NCBI RefSeq assembly: GCF_034039665.1
Contig: NZ_CP120131.1
Coordinates: 1,164,446 to 1,228,445, forward strand
From: Mammaliicoccus sp. Dog046
GTDB taxonomy: Bacteria > Bacillota > Bacilli > Staphylococcales > Staphylococcaceae
Length of the DNA: 64,000 bases
Direction of reading: 5' to 3'
Of the stretch, positions 52,168 to 60,747 are shown one piece after another. The position numbers were made by a program, and so were the translations under genes. Below the pieces are notes generated by a model. It was not told the origin of the DNA, ran no database searches, and worked only from the letters and a program-made list of their open reading frames with translations. Numbering within the stretch: the stretch's first letter is position 1; the number at the start of each line of letters is the position of its first letter.

Positions 52168-52195
52168 TTGACAATGCCTTGTTTTAATATAAAAT
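52168..52195 (+). promoter_or_regulatory. cccA promoter
   Basis: A perfect TTGACA (52168-52173) and TAAAAT (52190-52195) with a 16-base spacer, 40 bases before the cytochrome gene, so cccA can be expressed apart from dnaG-sigA. Confidence 0.65.
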
Positions 52196-52234
52196 ATAAG
52201 TGTATGAAGGTTTAACAAAAGGGAGGTTGTATGA

Positions 52235-52588
52235 ATGAATCGTAATCCTGTTATTCCGTTTGTCTTAATATTATTACTCGGTGTAGGATTAATTTTCTTC
52301 ATGTCAGCACACGGTGCTAACAAAGAAGATGAAAAAGAAGGAGGTAGCGGTGCTAAAACTGAAAAGTTTGATGCAGCTACTTTTGCTAAAGACAATTGTA
52401 CAAGTTGTCACGGACAAAATCTTGAAGGTGGAATGGGACCTAAATTAGCCGGTTCATCTAAAGGGGCAGATGATATGAAAAAAATCATCCGTGATGGTAA
52501 AGGCTCAATGCCTGCCCATGATGAAGCTACTATTTCAGATAAAGATTTAGACACACTTGTAAAGTACTTAAAAGACGGAGCTAAATAA
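52235..52588 (+). CDS. cccA: membrane-anchored cytochrome c550
   Basis: A 117-aa c-type cytochrome. An uncleaved N-terminal helix (VIPFVLILLLGVGLIFFM) anchors it outside the membrane; after a Gly/Lys/Glu linker the heme domain has CTSCH and a distal Met in KGSMPAH. It shuttles electrons to a cytochrome c oxidase. B. subtilis cccA is also beside sigA. GGGAGG precedes the ATG. Such cytochromes are typical of oxidase-positive Staphylococcaceae. Confidence 0.92.
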   Translation: MNRNPVIPFVLILLLGVGLIFFMSAHGANKEDEKEGGSGAKTEKFDAATFAKDNCTSCHGQNLEGGMGPKLAGSSKGADDMKKIIRDGKGSMPAHDEATISDKDLDTLVKYLKDGAK

Positions 52589-52592
52589 TACA

Positions 52593-52626
52593 AAAAAATC
52601 TTTTGCAATTGCAAAAGATTTTTTTA
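52593..52626 (+). terminator. intrinsic terminator after cccA
   Basis: A 32-base palindrome (AAAAAATCTTTTGCAA at 52593-52608 with 52609-52624) followed by T residues. Confidence 0.85.
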
Positions 52627-52642
52627 ATGAAAGGAATATATA

Positions 52643-53311
52643 ATGATCCATTTGAATAAGCGTTTAACTAAAGTGAGTGAATATCTTAACCATCGTAAAT
52701 TAGCTGATATAGGATCAGATCATGCATATTTACCGATTTACGCAATACAAAATCAATTGATTAATACTGCTATTGCTGGAGAAGTTGTAAAAGGTCCATT
52801 TTTAGCAGCACAACAAAATACTAAAAATTATGCGTTATCTGATCAAATTGAAGTGAAACTAGGCGATGGCTTAGAAGTTGTCGATGAAACTGTTGATGTC
52901 ATCACGATTTGTGGAATGGGTGGCCCATTAATTGCACAAATCATTGATGAAGGTAAAAGTAAATTAACCCATTTCCCAGACTTAATACTGCAAGCCAATA
53001 TACATGCGTTGCCAATTAGGGAAAACCTTCAAAAGTTAGAATATAAAATTGAAGATGAATGTATAATTAAAGAGAAAAAACATATCTATGAAATTATTGT
53101 TGCTAAAAAAGGGAACATGCAATTAACAGATAAAGAAATGAAATTCGGTCCAATTTTATTGAAAAATAAAAATGAATTGTTTGCAGAAAAATGGAATAGG
53201 GAATTAGAATCTTTAGAGAAAATAAGTAAACAACTTGAAAATCATGATGATCAAACAAGATATCATGAAATTAATTTGCAGATTCAACAAATTAAAGAGG
53301 TGTTAGCATGA
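52643..53311 (+). CDS. trmK: tRNA (adenine22-N1)-methyltransferase TrmK
   Basis: A 222-aa SAM enzyme making m1A22 in tRNA. The SAM motif is LADIGSDHAYLPIYA, the catalytic region is TICGMGGPLI, and a C-terminal coiled coil (ELESLEKISKQLENHDDQ) is typical of TrmK. AAAGGAA precedes the ATG. The TGA stop overlaps the nif3 ATG by 4 bases. Confidence 0.93.
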   Translation: MIHLNKRLTKVSEYLNHRKLADIGSDHAYLPIYAIQNQLINTAIAGEVVKGPFLAAQQNTKNYALSDQIEVKLGDGLEVVDETVDVITICGMGGPLIAQIIDEGKSKLTHFPDLILQANIHALPIRENLQKLEYKIEDECIIKEKKHIYEIIVAKKGNMQLTDKEMKFGPILLKNKNELFAEKWNRELESLEKISKQLENHDDQTRYHEINLQIQQIKEVLA

Positions 53312-54399
53312 TTATTCGAGAATTATTGAATACTTTAGATGAAAAAGTCCCATTTGCTAGTAGTGAATCTTGGGATAATGTTGGATTGTTGATTGGATCA
53401 AAAGAAATTGAGGCAAGTGGCATTTTAACTGCGTTAGATTGCACAATGGAAGTTGTAGATGAAGCAATCGAACAAGGTATCAATACAATTGTTGCACATC
53501 ATCCACTTATATTTAAAGGCGTTAAAAATATCACTGACGATAGTTATGGTCCGATTATTAAGAAACTCATTCAACATGACATTAATTTAATCGCTTTACA
53601 CACGAATCTTGATGTTCATCCACAAGGTGTAAGTTATATGATAGGTCAACACATTGGACTTAAACATATGCGTTTACTAGAAGAACAAGAAATTCCATAT
53701 TATAAAGTACAAATCTTCGTACCTGATAAAGATGTGGAAAAGATGAAATCTATCTTTAACCAACATCAATTGGCACAAACAAATGAATATAGTGAAGTGT
53801 TCTTTCAATCACAAGGTAAAGGACAATTTAAACCATCTGAACATGCACAACCACATATCGGACAAGCAAATGAGACAGAAATAGTATATGAAACTAAATT
53901 AGAATTTATGGTTGAATCCCATGAGATACAATTAGTGAAAAAATTAATCAATGACTATCATCCATATGAAGAACCAGTGTATGACTGTATAGAAATGAAA
54001 AAATCAGCACCAACTGGACTTGGTATCATAGGTGAATTAGACAATGAACAATCAATACAATCATTTGTAGCAGAGTTTAAAGAGAAATTACAAATGCCTG
54101 CAGTTAGATATATAGGTGATTTAAAACAAAGTATTAAAACAGTAGCCATCGTTGGTGGAGCAGCAGTAGAATATGCACAATTAGCTAAGAATAAACAAGC
54201 TGATTTATTTTTAACTGGCGATGTTAAACACCATGAAGCATTAGATGCTAAAATGGATGGCATTAATATTTTAGATGTTAATCACTATAGTGAATACGTT
54301 ATGAAAGACGGACTAAAAAACTTATTAAAAACATGGATAGCTGAACCTATTAATATACAATCATCAAAAATTAATACAGATCCTTACGAATATATGTAA
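53308..54399 (+). CDS. Nif3/YqfO family dinuclear metal protein
   Basis: A 363-aa NIF3 protein, often labelled GTP cyclohydrolase 1 type 2 homologue; the true substrate is unsettled. Metal ligands are in VAHHPLIFKG, ALHTNLDVHP and TGDVKHHEALDAK. A PII-like insertion domain (about 125-230, YYKVQIFVPDKDVEKM) identifies the long YqfO form. Coupled to trmK through an ATGA overlap. Confidence 0.93.
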   Translation: MIIRELLNTLDEKVPFASSESWDNVGLLIGSKEIEASGILTALDCTMEVVDEAIEQGINTIVAHHPLIFKGVKNITDDSYGPIIKKLIQHDINLIALHTNLDVHPQGVSYMIGQHIGLKHMRLLEEQEIPYYKVQIFVPDKDVEKMKSIFNQHQLAQTNEYSEVFFQSQGKGQFKPSEHAQPHIGQANETEIVYETKLEFMVESHEIQLVKKLINDYHPYEEPVYDCIEMKKSAPTGLGIIGELDNEQSIQSFVAEFKEKLQMPAVRYIGDLKQSIKTVAIVGGAAVEYAQLAKNKQADLFLTGDVKHHEALDAKMDGINILDVNHYSEYVMKDGLKNLLKTWIAEPINIQSSKINTDPYEYM

Positions 54400-54430
54400 G
54401 TAAAAGTTGTCTATATAATTTAATATGAAA

Positions 54431-54467
54431 TAAGGCTGGGACATAATGTAATGTCTCAGCCTTATTT
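54431..54467 (+). terminator. terminator hairpin after nif3 (repeat-family member)
   Basis: A 14-bp stem with one G-U pair (54431-54444 with 54451-54464) and a weak T tract. Core GGCTGGGACAT is shared with the hairpins at 27756, 58453 and 59380. Confidence 0.75.
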
Positions 54468-54541
54468 AGTATTTTGAATACATAATGTGTATATAAATGT
54501 GGTAAAGTTACTGTAAATAATCTATTAGGGAGGAATCATTT

Positions 54542-54769
54542 ATGGCTACAATTACAATATGTGTTAGCGATGATGAAAAAAAGTTCCTAGAATATATGTC
54601 TGAATTCTTAGGTATAAGTTTAAGTAAATTGATAAAAGATTATACTATTGATGAACTTGAAGATATTTATGATTCTAAAGTTGGAGATATTGCATTTAAA
54701 GAATATCAAAAATCAAGCAACGACACTGTTTCAATTGAAGAGGTAATGAAACAATGGAAAGTAAAATGA
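54542..54769 (+). CDS. RelB-like type II antitoxin
   Basis: A 75-aa protein that begins with a ribbon-helix-helix-like segment (TITICVSDDEKKFLEYMSEF, GISLSKLIKDYTIDELEDIY) and ends with a toxin-binding tail (SIEEVMKQWKVK). It looks like the DUF6290/RelB antitoxins commonly paired with a RelE toxin. GGGAGGA precedes the ATG. It overlaps the toxin frame by 16 bases. It is intact while its partner is not. Confidence 0.85.
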   Translation: MATITICVSDDEKKFLEYMSEFLGISLSKLIKDYTIDELEDIYDSKVGDIAFKEYQKSSNDTVSIEEVMKQWKVK

Positions 54770-55038
54770 ATTATGCACTAAATTTCACTAAAAAAGCAAA
54801 TAAATCTCTAAGTAAGCTAGACAAACTTTCAAGAGATATAATATTAAAGTGGTTATTCAATCACATTCATAATACAGAAAATCCAAGGCAACATGGAAAA
54901 GCATTGCAAGGTGAGTTTTCTGGAATGTGAAGATATAGGATAGGTAAATATAGAGTGATTGTTAATATCCAGGATGATGAATGTATTGTTCTGGCAATAG
55001 ATGTTGGATTAAGAGGTAAAATTTATATGAAAAAATAG
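54754..55038 (+). pseudogene. RelE/ParE-type toxin with an in-frame TGA (Trp codon lost)
   Basis: The frame runs 94 codons from ATG 54754 (GAAGAGGT 8 bases upstream) to TAG at 55036. It reads as a RelE-family toxin: SLSKLDKLSRDIILKWLFNH, NPRQHGKALQGEFSGM, then stop, RYRIGKYRVIVNIQDDECIV and the end VGLRGKIYMKK. The only break is TGA at 54928-54930, where the family has Trp in the Trp-Arg-Tyr-Arg motif; a single TGG to TGA change explains it. The remaining 58-aa product lacks the catalytic strands, so it should be inactive. A sequencing error cannot be excluded. Confidence 0.88.
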
Positions 55039-55066
55039 CCTTTCATTATATTATGAAAGCCTATCT
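55032..55066 (-). terminator. terminator of ispH, overlapping the toxin pseudogene end
   Basis: A 12-position inverted repeat with one mismatch (55035-55046 with 55053-55064), followed on the minus strand by TTTTTT. It lies 22 bases beyond the ispH stop. Confidence 0.7.
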
Positions 55067-55087
55067 TTTCAGCTATTAAATTACCAC

Positions 55088-56059
55088 TTAATCTTTCATA
55101 ATTTCTACAGGTTTTGGTGATTTGATTTTTGGTAGTATTTTTTCTAATGGGACATTGCTCTTTAATTCAGATTGAGTGATGTTCACTGGATCAAAGTTCT
55201 TAATATAATCAATAACTTCTTTAACAATCAACGTTGGTGTTGATGCACCAGCTGTCACAGCTACTGTATTTACATTTTGTAGCCATTCTAATTTTAATTC
55301 ACTCAAATCGGATATACGATAGGCATTTGTATGTGCGATTTCTTTAGAAACTTGTGCAAGTCTATTAGAGTTATTACTTTTTGGATCGCCAACGACAATT
55401 AGTAAATCTGCTTGTGTAGCTTGATTTGCTACTGCTTCTTGTCTTACTTGAGTGGCTAAGCAAATTTCTTCATGTACTTCTATATGAGGATATTTGTCAC
55501 TCAATTCATCTATCAAATGTTTTACATCCCACTGTGACATAGTCGTTTGATTCGTTACGATTAATTTTTTGTCTTTTAATGAAGGTGGTAGCGCTTCGAT
55601 ATCTTCTAACGTTTGTACTAAATGAACGATATCAGGTGCTACTCCGACAGCGCCTTCTGGTTCGGGGTGTCCTTTTTTACCTATATAAATAACGTGATAA
55701 CCATCAGCTTTAACATTTCTAATTAATTGATGTGTATTTTCTACATCTGGACAAGTTGCATCTATGCAGACAAGTCCTTTTTCTTTTGCGCGTTTTTTAA
55801 CTTCAGGTGATACACCATGTGCGGTAAATATCACGGTACCGCTATTGATTTGTTCTAATATTTCAAGCCTGTTAGGGCCATCTAAAGTAATGATACCGTC
55901 TGATTCGAAGGCATCAGTAACGTGTTTGTTATGGACAATCATACCTAAAATATATATCGGTCGAGGTAGAGACTTATCCATAGAAGCATTTCTTGCTATG
56001 ACCATTGCATCGACAACACCATAACAATAGCCTCTAGGGGTAATTTTTATAATTTCCAT
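55088..56059 (-). CDS. ispH: 4-hydroxy-3-methylbut-2-enyl diphosphate reductase
   Basis: A 323-aa [4Fe-4S] enzyme for the last step of the MEP isoprenoid pathway. The cluster cysteines are in [22 protein letters not shown] and [16 protein letters not shown] and FTAHGVSP bind the diphosphate. AGGAGGG precedes the ATG. ispG at the right end catalyses the preceding step; both are minus strand but not adjacent. The C terminus is slightly longer than usual. Confidence 0.95.
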   Translation of the reverse strand: MEIIKITPRGYCYGVVDAMVIARNASMDKSLPRPIYILGMIVHNKHVTDAFESDGIITLDGPNRLEILEQINSGTVIFTAHGVSPEVKKRAKEKGLVCIDATCPDVENTHQLIRNVKADGYHVIYIGKKGHPEPEGAVGVAPDIVHLVQTLEDIEALPPSLKDKKLIVTNQTTMSQWDVKHLIDELSDKYPHIEVHEEICLATQVRQEAVANQATQADLLIVVGDPKSNNSNRLAQVSKEIAHTNAYRISDLSELKLEWLQNVNTVAVTAGASTPTLIVKEVIDYIKNFDPVNITQSELKSNVPLEKILPKIKSPKPVEIMKD

Positions 56060-56207
56060 TAATAGCCCTCCTTATTTATACCTATTATAACAACTGGCAA
56101 GAATGAATGAAACTAAATTAAAATTCAAAATAAACTATAAAACCTATCATATTGTAAACATTTACTATATAATGTATGAAGTGAAAAAGAAACGAGGAGG
56201 GTCGCTT

Positions 56208-57542
56208 ATGACAAAGCATCCGTTTGAACATTTTCAATTAGAAAATGTATTAGTAGACGCGGTTAAAGATTTGCATTTTAATCAGCCGACAGAAGTACAA
56301 AGAAGAGTTATACCAAAAATTAAAAAAGGGTCTAATATTATAGGACAATCTCAAACAGGTACTGGTAAATCACATTCATTCTTATTACCATTATTTGATA
56401 AAATAGATGTTGAACTTAAAGAACCACAAGTAATTATTTTGGCGCCAACGAGAGAATTGGCAAAACAGTTATATGATGCAGCTTCACATTTAGCACAGTT
56501 TAAACAAGGTGTTAAAGTAAGCCTGTACATCGGTGGAACAGATAAATCAAGAGATATTGATAAATCTAAAAACACACCACAAGTGATTGTAGGTACACCG
56601 AATAGAATTGATGACATGGCAGTGGAAAAAGCATTAGACCTTCATCTTGCTAAATCAGTAGTTATAGATGAAGCAGATTTAATGATTGATCTAGGGTTTA
56701 TGCCAAAAGTAGATAGCATTGCAAGTCGTTTAGATGCATCTGCACAAATTTCAGTATTTAGTGCAACAATTCCAAAAGCACTACATCCATTTTTAAACAA
56801 ATACTTGAGTAATCCTGAATTTGTTGAAATTGAAACGGCAACTTCTAATAAAGATAATATTGATTTCTATTTAATACCTACTAAAGGTGAAGAAAAGAAA
56901 GCAAAAATATTACGTGTAATGAAAGTGATTAATCCATATTTAGCAATTATTTTTGCAAATAGTAGAGAAAGAGCAGATGAATTAGTCGCTCATCTTTCTG
57001 AAGAAGGATATAAAGTTGGTGTTATTCATGGTGGATTATCACCAAGAGAAAGAACGCAACAAATGAAACGTATCAAACAATTAGATTTTGAATTTGTAGT
57101 TGCAAGTGATTTAGCTTCTCGTGGTATAGATATTGAAGGTGTAAGTCATGTTATCAATTATGATTTACCTAAAGAAATTGATTTCTTTACACATAGAGTT
57201 GGTAGAACTGGTCGAGGTGACTATAAAGGAATTGCGATTACTTTATATACGCCAGATGAAGATAATTTAATCACGCAAATTGAGAAGAATAATTACAAAT
57301 TTAAACACGTTGATATTAAAAATGACGAATTCGTTGAGATTAAAGATCGTCAAAAACGTACAAGACGTGTTAAAAAAGAAGATAATATCGAAAATGATTT
57401 AAAACAAAAGATTAAAAGAAAAAATAAAAACAAAGTTAAACCTGGTTATAAAAAGAAATTCAAGAGAGAATTAGATGAGATGAAGTTTAAAGAAAAGAAA
57501 GCTCATTCTAAGAGAACTAAAAGACAAAGCAGAAAAGGATAG
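56208..57542 (+). CDS. cshB: DEAD-box RNA helicase CshB
   Basis: A 444-aa DEAD-box helicase of the cold-shock type. Motif I SQTGTGKS, Ia PTRELAKQL, Ib GTPNR, II DEAD within VIDEADLMID, III SAT, V SRGIDIEG, VI HRVGRTGRGD, and a long Lys/Arg-rich tail. It lacks the aromatic Q-motif spacing of CshA. The ORF opens 105 bases upstream; GAGGAGGG fits ATG 56208. The gene is followed by nfo at 9 bases. Confidence 0.94.
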   Translation: MTKHPFEHFQLENVLVDAVKDLHFNQPTEVQRRVIPKIKKGSNIIGQSQTGTGKSHSFLLPLFDKIDVELKEPQVIILAPTRELAKQLYDAASHLAQFKQGVKVSLYIGGTDKSRDIDKSKNTPQVIVGTPNRIDDMAVEKALDLHLAKSVVIDEADLMIDLGFMPKVDSIASRLDASAQISVFSATIPKALHPFLNKYLSNPEFVEIETATSNKDNIDFYLIPTKGEEKKAKILRVMKVINPYLAIIFANSRERADELVAHLSEEGYKVGVIHGGLSPRERTQQMKRIKQLDFEFVVASDLASRGIDIEGVSHVINYDLPKEIDFFTHRVGRTGRGDYKGIAITLYTPDEDNLITQIEKNNYKFKHVDIKNDEFVEIKDRQKRTRRVKKEDNIENDLKQKIKRKNKNKVKPGYKKKFKRELDEMKFKEKKAHSKRTKRQSRKG

Positions 57543-57551
57543 GTGTCATAT

Positions 57552-58442
57552 ATGTTAATCGGATCACATGTTTCTATGAGTGGGAAGAAAATGTTGCTTC
57601 AAGCAGCAGAAGAAGCGGCGAGTTATAATGCTTCAACATTTATGATTTACACAGGTGCGCCTCAAAATACGAGACGTAAGAAGATTGAAGATTTAAATAT
57701 AGAAAATGGTAAAGCCGCTATGAAAGAATATGGTTTATCTAATATTGTTGTACATGCGCCATATATTATTAATATCGCTAATACAACAAAACCAGAAGTC
57801 TTTAATCTAGGTGTAGAATTTTTACAATCTGAAATTGAACGTACTGAAGCGTTAGGTGCGAAAGATATTGTACTCCATCCAGGTGCACATGTAGGCGCTG
57901 GGGAAGAGAAAGGTATTCAAAAAATAATCGAAGGCCTAAACGAAGTATTAACAAACAATAATGATGTAAGAATCGCTTTAGAAACAATGGCAGGTAAAGG
58001 TTCTGAATGTGGTAAAACATTTGAAGAAATTGCTCAAATTATAGATGGTGTAGATAATAACGAAAGATTATCTGTATGTTTTGATACATGTCATACGAAT
58101 GACGCTGGATATAATGTGAGAGAAGACTTTGATGGCGTATTAAATGAGTTCGATAAAATTGTAGGTATTGATAGAATTAAAGTTCTACATGTCAATGATA
58201 GTAAGAACCCACAAGGCGCTAGAAAAGATAGACATGAGAACATTGGCTTTGGATCAATTGGATTCGACGCTTTACACTATATTGTAAATCACGAAGCATT
58301 TAAAGAAGTGCCAAAAATTTTAGAAACGCCATATGTAGGCGATGATAAAAAGAATAAAAAAGCACCATATAAATATGAAATTGAAATGATTAAAAATGGA
58401 ACTTTTGATCCTGAATTAAAAGATAAAATCTTTAATCAATAA
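57552..58442 (+). CDS. nfo: deoxyribonuclease IV (endonuclease IV)
   Basis: A 296-aa AP endonuclease that incises abasic DNA in base excision repair. Trinuclear zinc site ligands are visible in [61 protein letters not shown] and ILETPY. GTG 57543 is in frame, but GGTG there with ATG 57552 gives the standard length. Coupled to cshB. Confidence 0.96.
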   Translation: MLIGSHVSMSGKKMLLQAAEEAASYNASTFMIYTGAPQNTRRKKIEDLNIENGKAAMKEYGLSNIVVHAPYIINIANTTKPEVFNLGVEFLQSEIERTEALGAKDIVLHPGAHVGAGEEKGIQKIIEGLNEVLTNNNDVRIALETMAGKGSECGKTFEEIAQIIDGVDNNERLSVCFDTCHTNDAGYNVREDFDGVLNEFDKIVGIDRIKVLHVNDSKNPQGARKDRHENIGFGSIGFDALHYIVNHEAFKEVPKILETPYVGDDKKNKKAPYKYEIEMIKNGTFDPELKDKIFNQ

Positions 58443-58452
58443 TAAACTAGAT

Positions 58453-58490
58453 GAGGCTGAGACAATTTATTATGTCCCAGCCTCTTTTTT
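58453..58490 (+). terminator. terminator hairpin after nfo (repeat-family member)
   Basis: A 12-position stem with one mismatch (GAGGCTGAGACA at 58453-58464 with 58473-58484) and a T7 tract. Its U tract abuts the Zur-like box of znuC. Confidence 0.8.
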
Positions 58491-58511
58491 ATTCGTAAGC
58501 ATTACTATTTA
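58489..58511 (+). promoter_or_regulatory. candidate Zur box upstream of znuC
   Basis: A 23-base imperfect palindrome centred on GTAAGCATTAC (58495-58505). Against the Gram-positive Zur pattern as I recall it (TAAATCGTAAT-N-ATTACGATTTA) it matches about 18 of 22 positions. It overlaps the -35 region of the promoter, and zur is encoded in the same locus. Confidence 0.65.
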
Positions 58512-58536
58512 CATTTTGTTTAATTCATTGTATAGT
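58508..58536 (+). promoter_or_regulatory. znuC promoter
   Basis: TTTACA (58508-58513) and TATAGT (58531-58536), each 5 of 6 to consensus, with a 17-base spacer; the -35 overlaps the Zur-like box. Confidence 0.65.
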
Positions 58537-58559
58537 ATTCTATTGACGAGGTGATATAC

Positions 58560-59360
58560 GTGGAAAAAGAAACACCAATATTTGAATTAAAAGACATTAG
58601 CTATAGTTATCCAAATAAATTGGCACTTAGCCATATTGATATACAAATCTATAAAGGCGATTTCCTAGCAATAGTCGGTCCGAATGGATCAGGAAAATCT
58701 ACATTATTGAAACTGATACTTGGCTTATTACCATTACAAAAAGGCGACATCTTCATCAGTGGCGAAAAAATTAACCAATATAAATTCTGGGAGAAAATCA
58801 GTTACGTATCACAAAAATCAAATGCGTTTAGCTCTGGATTCCCAGCAACTGTGAAAGAAGTTGTCATGAGCGGTTTAACTAAAAACAAAAGTTTAATCAA
58901 ATGGTTTAATAAAGAAGATGAAGCAAAAGTAGATGAAATATTGGAAAGACTCAATATTAGCAATTTAAAATATGAAAACATTGCTCAATTATCAGGGGGA
59001 CAACAACAAAGAACCTTTATAGCAAGAGCACTAATTTCAAAGCCAAGCATTTTAATTTTAGATGAACCTACAGTAGGTATAGATGCAAGGCACGTATCAG
59101 AGTTTTATCAATTATTAACACAATTAAAAGAAGAAGGTATTACGATTATCCTCGTAACGCATGACATCGGTGTAGTTGCAGATACAGCAAGTAAAGTAGC
59201 TTGTTTAAATCAACATATCCATTTCCATGGTACGAGCGAATCATTTAAATCATTAGATGAAGTATCTATTTCTAAAATTTATGGACATCCAGTTCAATTT
59301 GTTGATCATCAACATGACAGAGACTGTTGTCAGGAACAACTCGTAGAAAACAGTATATAA
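58560..59360 (+). CDS. znuC: zinc ABC transporter ATP-binding protein
   Basis: A 266-aa ABC ATPase. Walker A VGPNGSGKST, Q-loop YVSQKS, signature LSGGQQQRTFIARAL, Walker B ILDEPT, H-loop THDIGV. The C-terminal His-rich part (VDHQHDRDCC) fits a metal system. GAGGTGA fits GTG 58560. In other staphylococci znuC-znuB-zur are adjacent; here znuB is 1.4 kb away behind an opposite-strand gene. Zinc specificity rests on the linked zur and the Zur-like boxes. Confidence 0.88.
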   Translation: MEKETPIFELKDISYSYPNKLALSHIDIQIYKGDFLAIVGPNGSGKSTLLKLILGLLPLQKGDIFISGEKINQYKFWEKISYVSQKSNAFSSGFPATVKEVVMSGLTKNKSLIKWFNKEDEAKVDEILERLNISNLKYENIAQLSGGQQQRTFIARALISKPSILILDEPTVGIDARHVSEFYQLLTQLKEEGITIILVTHDIGVVADTASKVACLNQHIHFHGTSESFKSLDEVSISKIYGHPVQFVDHQHDRDCCQEQLVENSI

Positions 59361-59379
59361 ATGATTTAAATAAAATAAG

Positions 59380-59420
59380 AAAAGTGGCTGAAACATAATA
59401 TGATGTCTCAGCCACTTTTT
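59380..59420. terminator. bidirectional terminator between znuC and the TSUP gene (repeat-family member)
   Basis: A 17-position stem with one mismatch (59380-59396 with 59403-59419), with A and T tracts on both sides. The core GTGGCTGAAACAT is the most diverged of the four related hairpins. Confidence 0.8.
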
Positions 59421-59460
59421 ATAAATTAGGTTTCTGTCCTGCTCCCATTTTTAATGGTGA

Positions 59461-60354
59461 TTAAGCATTAACGTTAGATTGTTTAATGGATAAACGTTTT
59501 TGTTTAATAAATACAGTTATGACTAATGAAATCCAAGCAATAACAACTAATGATTTGATAATACTGATTGCTAAACTGCTTTCAATAAATATACCAAGTA
59601 ATACATTGATGTTTGTGAAAATGATTAAACCACCGACACCAACTGCTAATACATTCAATGGTAAAGATTTAACTAACCAAGCAGATAGAGGAGCGGCTAA
59701 AACACCACCAACACTTAATGAAATAACTAATAACCAATTAATTGAACTCCAGTCGAGAAAAATGAGGAATCCAAGTGAAGCGGAGATAGTAACAAAAAAC
59801 TCACTTGCTGATACTGTTCCGATAACATATCTTGGTTCTAATTTTTTTGAAGCTAATAGTAATGGTGTATTTACTGGACCCCAGCCACCGCCGCCAACTG
59901 AATCTAAAAATCCTGCAAGCGCAGCTTGTGGTATTAAGATTAAGTTAGAAATTGGTTTTACGCCTTTTACAGATTGTTGCGTTTTAGTATTTTTAACGAT
60001 AAATTGATAAATTATATAAACACCTAACGAAAGTAAGAACAGAGAGATGAAAGGTTTTATATTTTCACTATGAATATTACTTAAAAACGAAGCGCCAATA
60101 AATGCTGTAATAGCACCAGGTATTGCTAACTTTAATACTGAAGGTTTATGTACATTTTTAAATTTAAGATGTGAAGCACCTGAAGCGGCGGTTGTTAATA
60201 TTTCTGAAAAATGAATCGTTGCTGATGCGATTGCTGGTGCTACGCCAAATGTTAGTAAGACGGATGAGGATGATGCACCAAATCCCATACCAAGTGAACC
60301 ATCTACAAGTTGTGCTAAAAATCCTGCAAGTGCAAAAATAATAATTTTTCTCAT
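59461..60354 (-). CDS. TSUP (TauE/SafE) family membrane transporter
   Basis: A 297-aa permease with about eight helices in two repeats. Both repeats carry family motifs: LVDGSLGMGFGASSSSVLL near the N terminus and AGFLDSVGGGGWGPVNTP near residue 155. TSUP proteins export or import sulfite, sulfoacetate or thiosulfate-like anions; the substrate here is unknown. AAGGAG precedes the ATG on the minus strand. It lies between znuC and znuB, transcribed against them. Confidence 0.9.
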   Translation of the reverse strand: MRKIIIFALAGFLAQLVDGSLGMGFGASSSSVLLTFGVAPAIASATIHFSEILTTAASGASHLKFKNVHKPSVLKLAIPGAITAFIGASFLSNIHSENIKPFISLFLLSLGVYIIYQFIVKNTKTQQSVKGVKPISNLILIPQAALAGFLDSVGGGGWGPVNTPLLLASKKLEPRYVIGTVSASEFFVTISASLGFLIFLDWSSINWLLVISLSVGGVLAAPLSAWLVKSLPLNVLAVGVGGLIIFTNINVLLGIFIESSLAISIIKSLVVIAWISLVITVFIKQKRLSIKQSNVNA

Positions 60355-60524
60355 TTTATCCTGCTCCTTATTATTATGTATTTGTCGTACGGATATCTAA
60401 TTAGTATATTAAACTGATTTGTTTACTCGGAATAAGGGGTAAAAAAATAAACACAAATCAAATTTAAAAATGATCAATGTATTTAATAATGTGAATTATT
60501 AGATAAATGTAATTATGGTAATTA

Positions 60525-60553
60525 ATAATATATTAATAGAATGACATTGTCAA
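60525..60553 (-). promoter_or_regulatory. TSUP gene promoter
   Basis: On the minus strand a perfect TTGACA and TATTAT (5 of 6) with a 17-base spacer. The start would give a leader of about 165 bases before the TSUP ATG. Confidence 0.7.
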
Positions 60554-60594
60554 TATAGATTTTAATGAATTATTATTTTTGAGCATAAGTAGTT

Positions 60595-60617
60595 GATTTA
60601 GGAATGAATACGATTTA
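60595..60617 (+). promoter_or_regulatory. candidate Zur box upstream of znuB
   Basis: A 23-base site whose right half AATACGATTTA matches 10 of 11 positions of the remembered Zur pattern; the left half matches 6 of 11. TTGATT (60593-60598) and TAAACT (60616-60621), 17 bases apart, would form a promoter overlapping it. Confidence 0.5.
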
Positions 60618-60681
60618 AACTACTATAAGTGAGAAAAAATGCGTATTTTTATGAAAAGTATAAAATAATAGGAGATTCGAG

Positions 60682-60747
60682 ATGTTAAATAATAAATTAA
60701 ATAAGCTAAGTAATAAACAGCTCCTAATCAAAGGAGTGTTATATTAA
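60682..60747 (+). CDS. 21-aa leader peptide upstream of znuB
   Basis: A 21-codon ORF reading MLNNKLNKLSNKQLLIKGVL-Y, with TAGGAGA 8 bases upstream. Its TAA stop overlaps the znuB ATG (TAATG). Inside its last third a hairpin (60716-60725 with 60732-60740, one bulge) pairs with the AGGAG ribosome site of znuB. Ribosomes translating the ORF would open this hairpin, so it may couple or regulate znuB translation. The peptide has no metal-binding residues (no His or Cys), which argues against direct zinc sensing by the peptide. Confidence 0.55.
   Translation: MLNNKLNKLSNKQLLIKGVLY

Larger units (their letters stand above)
60355..60681. other. 327-base intergenic region between the TSUP gene and the znuB leader
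   Basis: Very AT-rich and without a gene. It holds the divergent TSUP promoter (60525-60553), a 170-base TSUP leader of no recognised structure, a Zur-like box (60595-60617) and further -10-like sequences (TATAAG at 60624, TATAAA at 60659) that could serve znuB. Confidence 0.7.

Noticed and set aside
54754-55038. TGA in the toxin frame as selenocysteine or recoded Trp.
   Set aside because: Staphylococcaceae use the standard code and there is no selenocysteine insertion context; other genes in the window use TGA as a stop (trmR, comEC).
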